Shown: positions 62,199 to 64,000 of the stretch, piece by piece
Layout of the letters: every line of letters starts with the position of its first letter
Numbering within the stretch: the first letter of the stretch is position 1
Assembly: GCF_002834385.1 (NCBI RefSeq)
Contig: NZ_PITQ01000003.1
Location: 62,001-126,000 of the forward strand
Source: Rahnella sp. AA
GTDB lineage: Bacteria > Pseudomonadota > Gammaproteobacteria > Enterobacterales > Enterobacteriaceae
Length of the DNA stretch: 64,000 nt
Reading direction: 5' to 3'
Notes under the pieces: generated by a model
Databases searched by the model: none
What the model was told of the DNA's origin: nothing
What the model saw: only the letters and a program-made list of their open reading frames with translations
Program-made: the position numbers and the translations under genes

Positions 62199-62759
62199 AT
62201 GAGTCATCTGATCCGCCTTGCTCAGGAATCTGAAGCCGCGGCGCTGCATTCGCTGCTGCAAAAAGCCTATGAACCGCTGCTCGAACACGGCATCCATTTC
62301 ACCATCACCCGCGCCAGCGTCGAGGATGTGCGGGATGTGATCCGCAATGAAACCACGTATGTGCTGGAAAAAGACGGCGAGCTGACGGCCACGCTGACGA
62401 CCCGTTTTTTGTGGACACCGGCGAAAAATCATCTCGCGCCCTGGCCTTTCGTTCACTGGTTTGCCGTGGCGGAACACGCCAAAGGGCAAGGTTTTGGCGG
62501 CGAGATTATCCGTTATGTCGAAGAGACGTTTTTGCGCGACACGCTGAAATCCCCCGCCGTGTATCTGGCGACCGCCATCAGACACCCGTGGCTGACGGAT
62601 TTGTATCAGCGCCGGGGTTACGAGCCGTTTCATACCGCGACTAATCCGCTGGGCGTCGAGCTGGTTTATCTGCGAAAAGTGCTGATTCAGCAGGCTTTCG
62701 ACGCGCAGGAACAGGCCCCGCTGGTGCGCTCCATCGCAGAATTACGCACGCTGGTTTGA
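62199..62759 (+). CDS. GNAT N-acetyltransferase (SnaA/YtmI-like)
   Basis: The 186-residue protein has a GNAT acetyl-CoA loop region [24 protein letters not shown] near residue 87 and [17 protein letters not shown] near 128. It is a paralogue of the GNAT at 54597-55124. By analogy with Bacillus YtmI (SnaA) it would N-acetylate an S-alkyl-cysteine so that the following monooxygenase can cleave it. It lies 10 bp after the CmoO-like gene and 68 bp before the NtaA-type gene. Confidence 0.85.
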   Translation: MSHLIRLAQESEAAALHSLLQKAYEPLLEHGIHFTITRASVEDVRDVIRNETTYVLEKDGELTATLTTRFLWTPAKNHLAPWPFVHWFAVAEHAKGQGFGGEIIRYVEETFLRDTLKSPAVYLATAIRHPWLTDLYQRRGYEPFHTATNPLGVELVYLRKVLIQQAFDAQEQAPLVRSIAELRTLV

Positions 62760-62827
62760 CCGCGCTTCAGCGCTATTTAATTCACGAATGCTTTATTTCT
62801 GAGAGCCGTCCATTAAAGGGAAAGAAA

Positions 62828-64000
62828 ATGACTCAAAAACAAAATATACGTCTTGGCGCTATTATTCAGGGCGCATCGGGAAATATGTCCGCATGGCGAC
62901 ACCCGGATGCCATTGCCGACGCCAGTATTAATATTCAGTTCTGCCAGCAATTAGCGCAAAGAGCCGAGCAGGCTAAATTTGATTTCTTATTTGTGGCCGA
63001 TGGTTTGTTTATTACTGAGAAATCAATCCCGCATTTTCTTAACCGTTTTGAACCGATTACGCTGCTTTCCGCGCTGTCGCTGGTGACACAAAAGATCGGG
63101 CTGGTCGCCACGCTTTCCACCTCGTACAGCGAGCCGTTCACCGTCGCGCGCCAGTTCGCCAGCCTCGATCATCTCAGCGGCGGCCGCGCAGGCTGGAACG
63201 TCGTGACTTCTCCGCTGGAAGGTTCTGCCAAAAACTTCTCACGCGACAAACACCCGGAACACGATGAGCGTTACCGCATTGCCAGCGAATACGTCAGCGT
63301 GGTCAAAGGATTATGGGATTCCTGGGAAAAAGACGCGTTTGTACGCAACAAAGCCACCGGCCAGTTCTTTGCGCCGGACAAACTGCATACGCTTAATCAC
63401 CACGGCAAATATTTCTCGGTACAGGGCCCGCTGAACGTCGGCCGCTCTCCGCAGGGGCGTCCGGTCGTCTTCCAGGCCGGTGCTTCCGAGCAGGGAAAAG
63501 CCTTTGCAGCAGAAGCCGCCGACGCGATTTATACCCGTCAGGAAACGCCGGAGCTGGCACGCGAATTCCGCGATGACGTCCGCCGTCAGCTGGTCGAAAA
63601 TGGGCGTAATGCTGACGACATCCGGGTCTTCCAGGGCATCAGCGTGATTATCGGTGACACCGTCACGGATGCCGAGCGTAAATACCAGGAAACCGCGCAA
63701 CTGGTGACGCTGGAAAGTGCGCTCGATTATCTGGGCCGTTACTTTGAACATCACGACTTCGCGCAATACGACCCGGATGCGCCGTTCCCGGACATCGGCG
63801 ATTTAGGCCAGAACAGCTTCCGCAGCACGACCGATGAAATCAAACGGAATGCTAAAGAGCACGGGCTGACATTACGGCAAGCCGCGCTGGAAGCCGCCAC
63901 GCCGCGCCCGACATTTTTCGGCACCGCCGAACACGTTGCCGACGGGCTGGAGCACTGGTTTACGTCAGGGGCAACGGACGGTTTTATCGTTCGGGGTGGC
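62828..64000 (+). CDS. NtaA/YtnJ(CmoJ)-like FMN-dependent monooxygenase (cut by window end)
   Basis: The visible 391 residues have the NtaA-family pattern: [14 protein letters not shown] near residue 50, [28 protein letters not shown] near 112 and [19 protein letters not shown] near 203. Related enzymes use reduced FMN and oxygen to split sulfur or nitrogen substrates; YtnJ (CmoJ) and YxeK (CmoK) are the Bacillus relatives in cysteine-adduct pathways. It follows an acetyltransferase, so the substrate is probably an N-acetyl-S-substituted cysteine. About 40-60 residues are missing beyond 64000. AAAGGGAAAG is the ribosome site. Confidence 0.88.
   Translation, partial: MTQKQNIRLGAIIQGASGNMSAWRHPDAIADASINIQFCQQLAQRAEQAKFDFLFVADGLFITEKSIPHFLNRFEPITLLSALSLVTQKIGLVATLSTSYSEPFTVARQFASLDHLSGGRAGWNVVTSPLEGSAKNFSRDKHPEHDERYRIASEYVSVVKGLWDSWEKDAFVRNKATGQFFAPDKLHTLNHHGKYFSVQGPLNVGRSPQGRPVVFQAGASEQGKAFAAEAADAIYTRQETPELAREFRDDVRRQLVENGRNADDIRVFQGISVIIGDTVTDAERKYQETAQLVTLESALDYLGRYFEHHDFAQYDPDAPFPDIGDLGQNSFRSTTDEIKRNAKEHGLTLRQAALEAATPRPTFFGTAEHVADGLEHWFTSGATDGFIVRGG

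Overview
The window is a 64 kb piece of a chromosome from a gammaproteobacterium of the order Enterobacterales. I would place it near Rahnella, Ewingella or Serratia in the Yersiniaceae. The evidence is the close family match of many products to enteric proteins (Edd, Eda, GntK, GntU, EfeUOB, a CusRS-like pair, an OmpC-type porin), moderately GC-rich coding sequence and enteric-type operators (Fur, CRP, GntR, marbox). I see no rRNA, tRNA, insertion sequence, prophage or CRISPR array. The genus is inference.

Layout, left to right. 1-6.5 kb: end of a rhodanese gene, an orphan dual ABC ATPase, an SDR/LysR pair, and a talarate/galactarate dehydratase with a tautomerase and a divergent LacI regulator flanked by two matching 18-bp operators. 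6.5-10.8 kb: the efeUOB ferrous-iron operon with a Fur box and an unusually long EfeU. 10.9-14.1 kb: a four-gene envelope-lipid operon (LpxH-like phosphoesterase, GT21 glycosyltransferase, DedA, GT2). 14.4-17.3 kb: a siaABCD-like phosphatase/kinase/phosphoprotein/diguanylate cyclase module. 17.3-19.7 kb: a lipase-like hydrolase and a GudP-type transporter. 20.3-24.8 kb: gntK-gntU-edd-eda, a complete gluconate to Entner-Doudoroff route under tandem GntR operators and a CRP site.

25-30 kb holds a BhsA-like small protein, a FUSC efflux protein, a CopD-like protein and a TetR/EamA exporter unit. 30-35.3 kb is a four-carbon acid-sugar operon: DeoR regulator, OtnC-like decarboxylase, AEC transporter, a cytosolic binding-protein-fold protein, an Asp/Glu-racemase-family enzyme and an OtnK-like kinase. 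No dehydrogenase for the entry step is present. 35.3-49.2 kb is mixed: lactonase, alcohol dehydrogenase, AraC, PhyH dioxygenase, LysR/pirin pair, two AT-rich orphan membrane genes, a chemoreceptor, a CusRS-like two-component system, a porin, a probable micF small RNA and a MarA/Rob-like activator.

49.2-64 kb is a large organosulfur locus. One divergent operon encodes aminotransferase, flavin monooxygenase and iron-type dehydrogenase. Another encodes an S-(2-succino) lyase candidate, an N-acetyltransferase, an M20 deacetylase and an MmgE/PrpD protein. A convergent amino-acid ABC transporter follows, and then a third operon with a luciferase-like monooxygenase, a second N-acetyltransferase and an NtaA-type monooxygenase cut by the window end. 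The set resembles the Bacillus yxe and ytm operons combined: import an S-substituted cysteine, N-acetylate it, cleave the C-S bond by lyase or oxygenase, and deacetylate to cysteine. Between the transporter and the last operon lies a roughly 590-bp structure made of two diverged copies of one intergenic repeat in inverted orientation.
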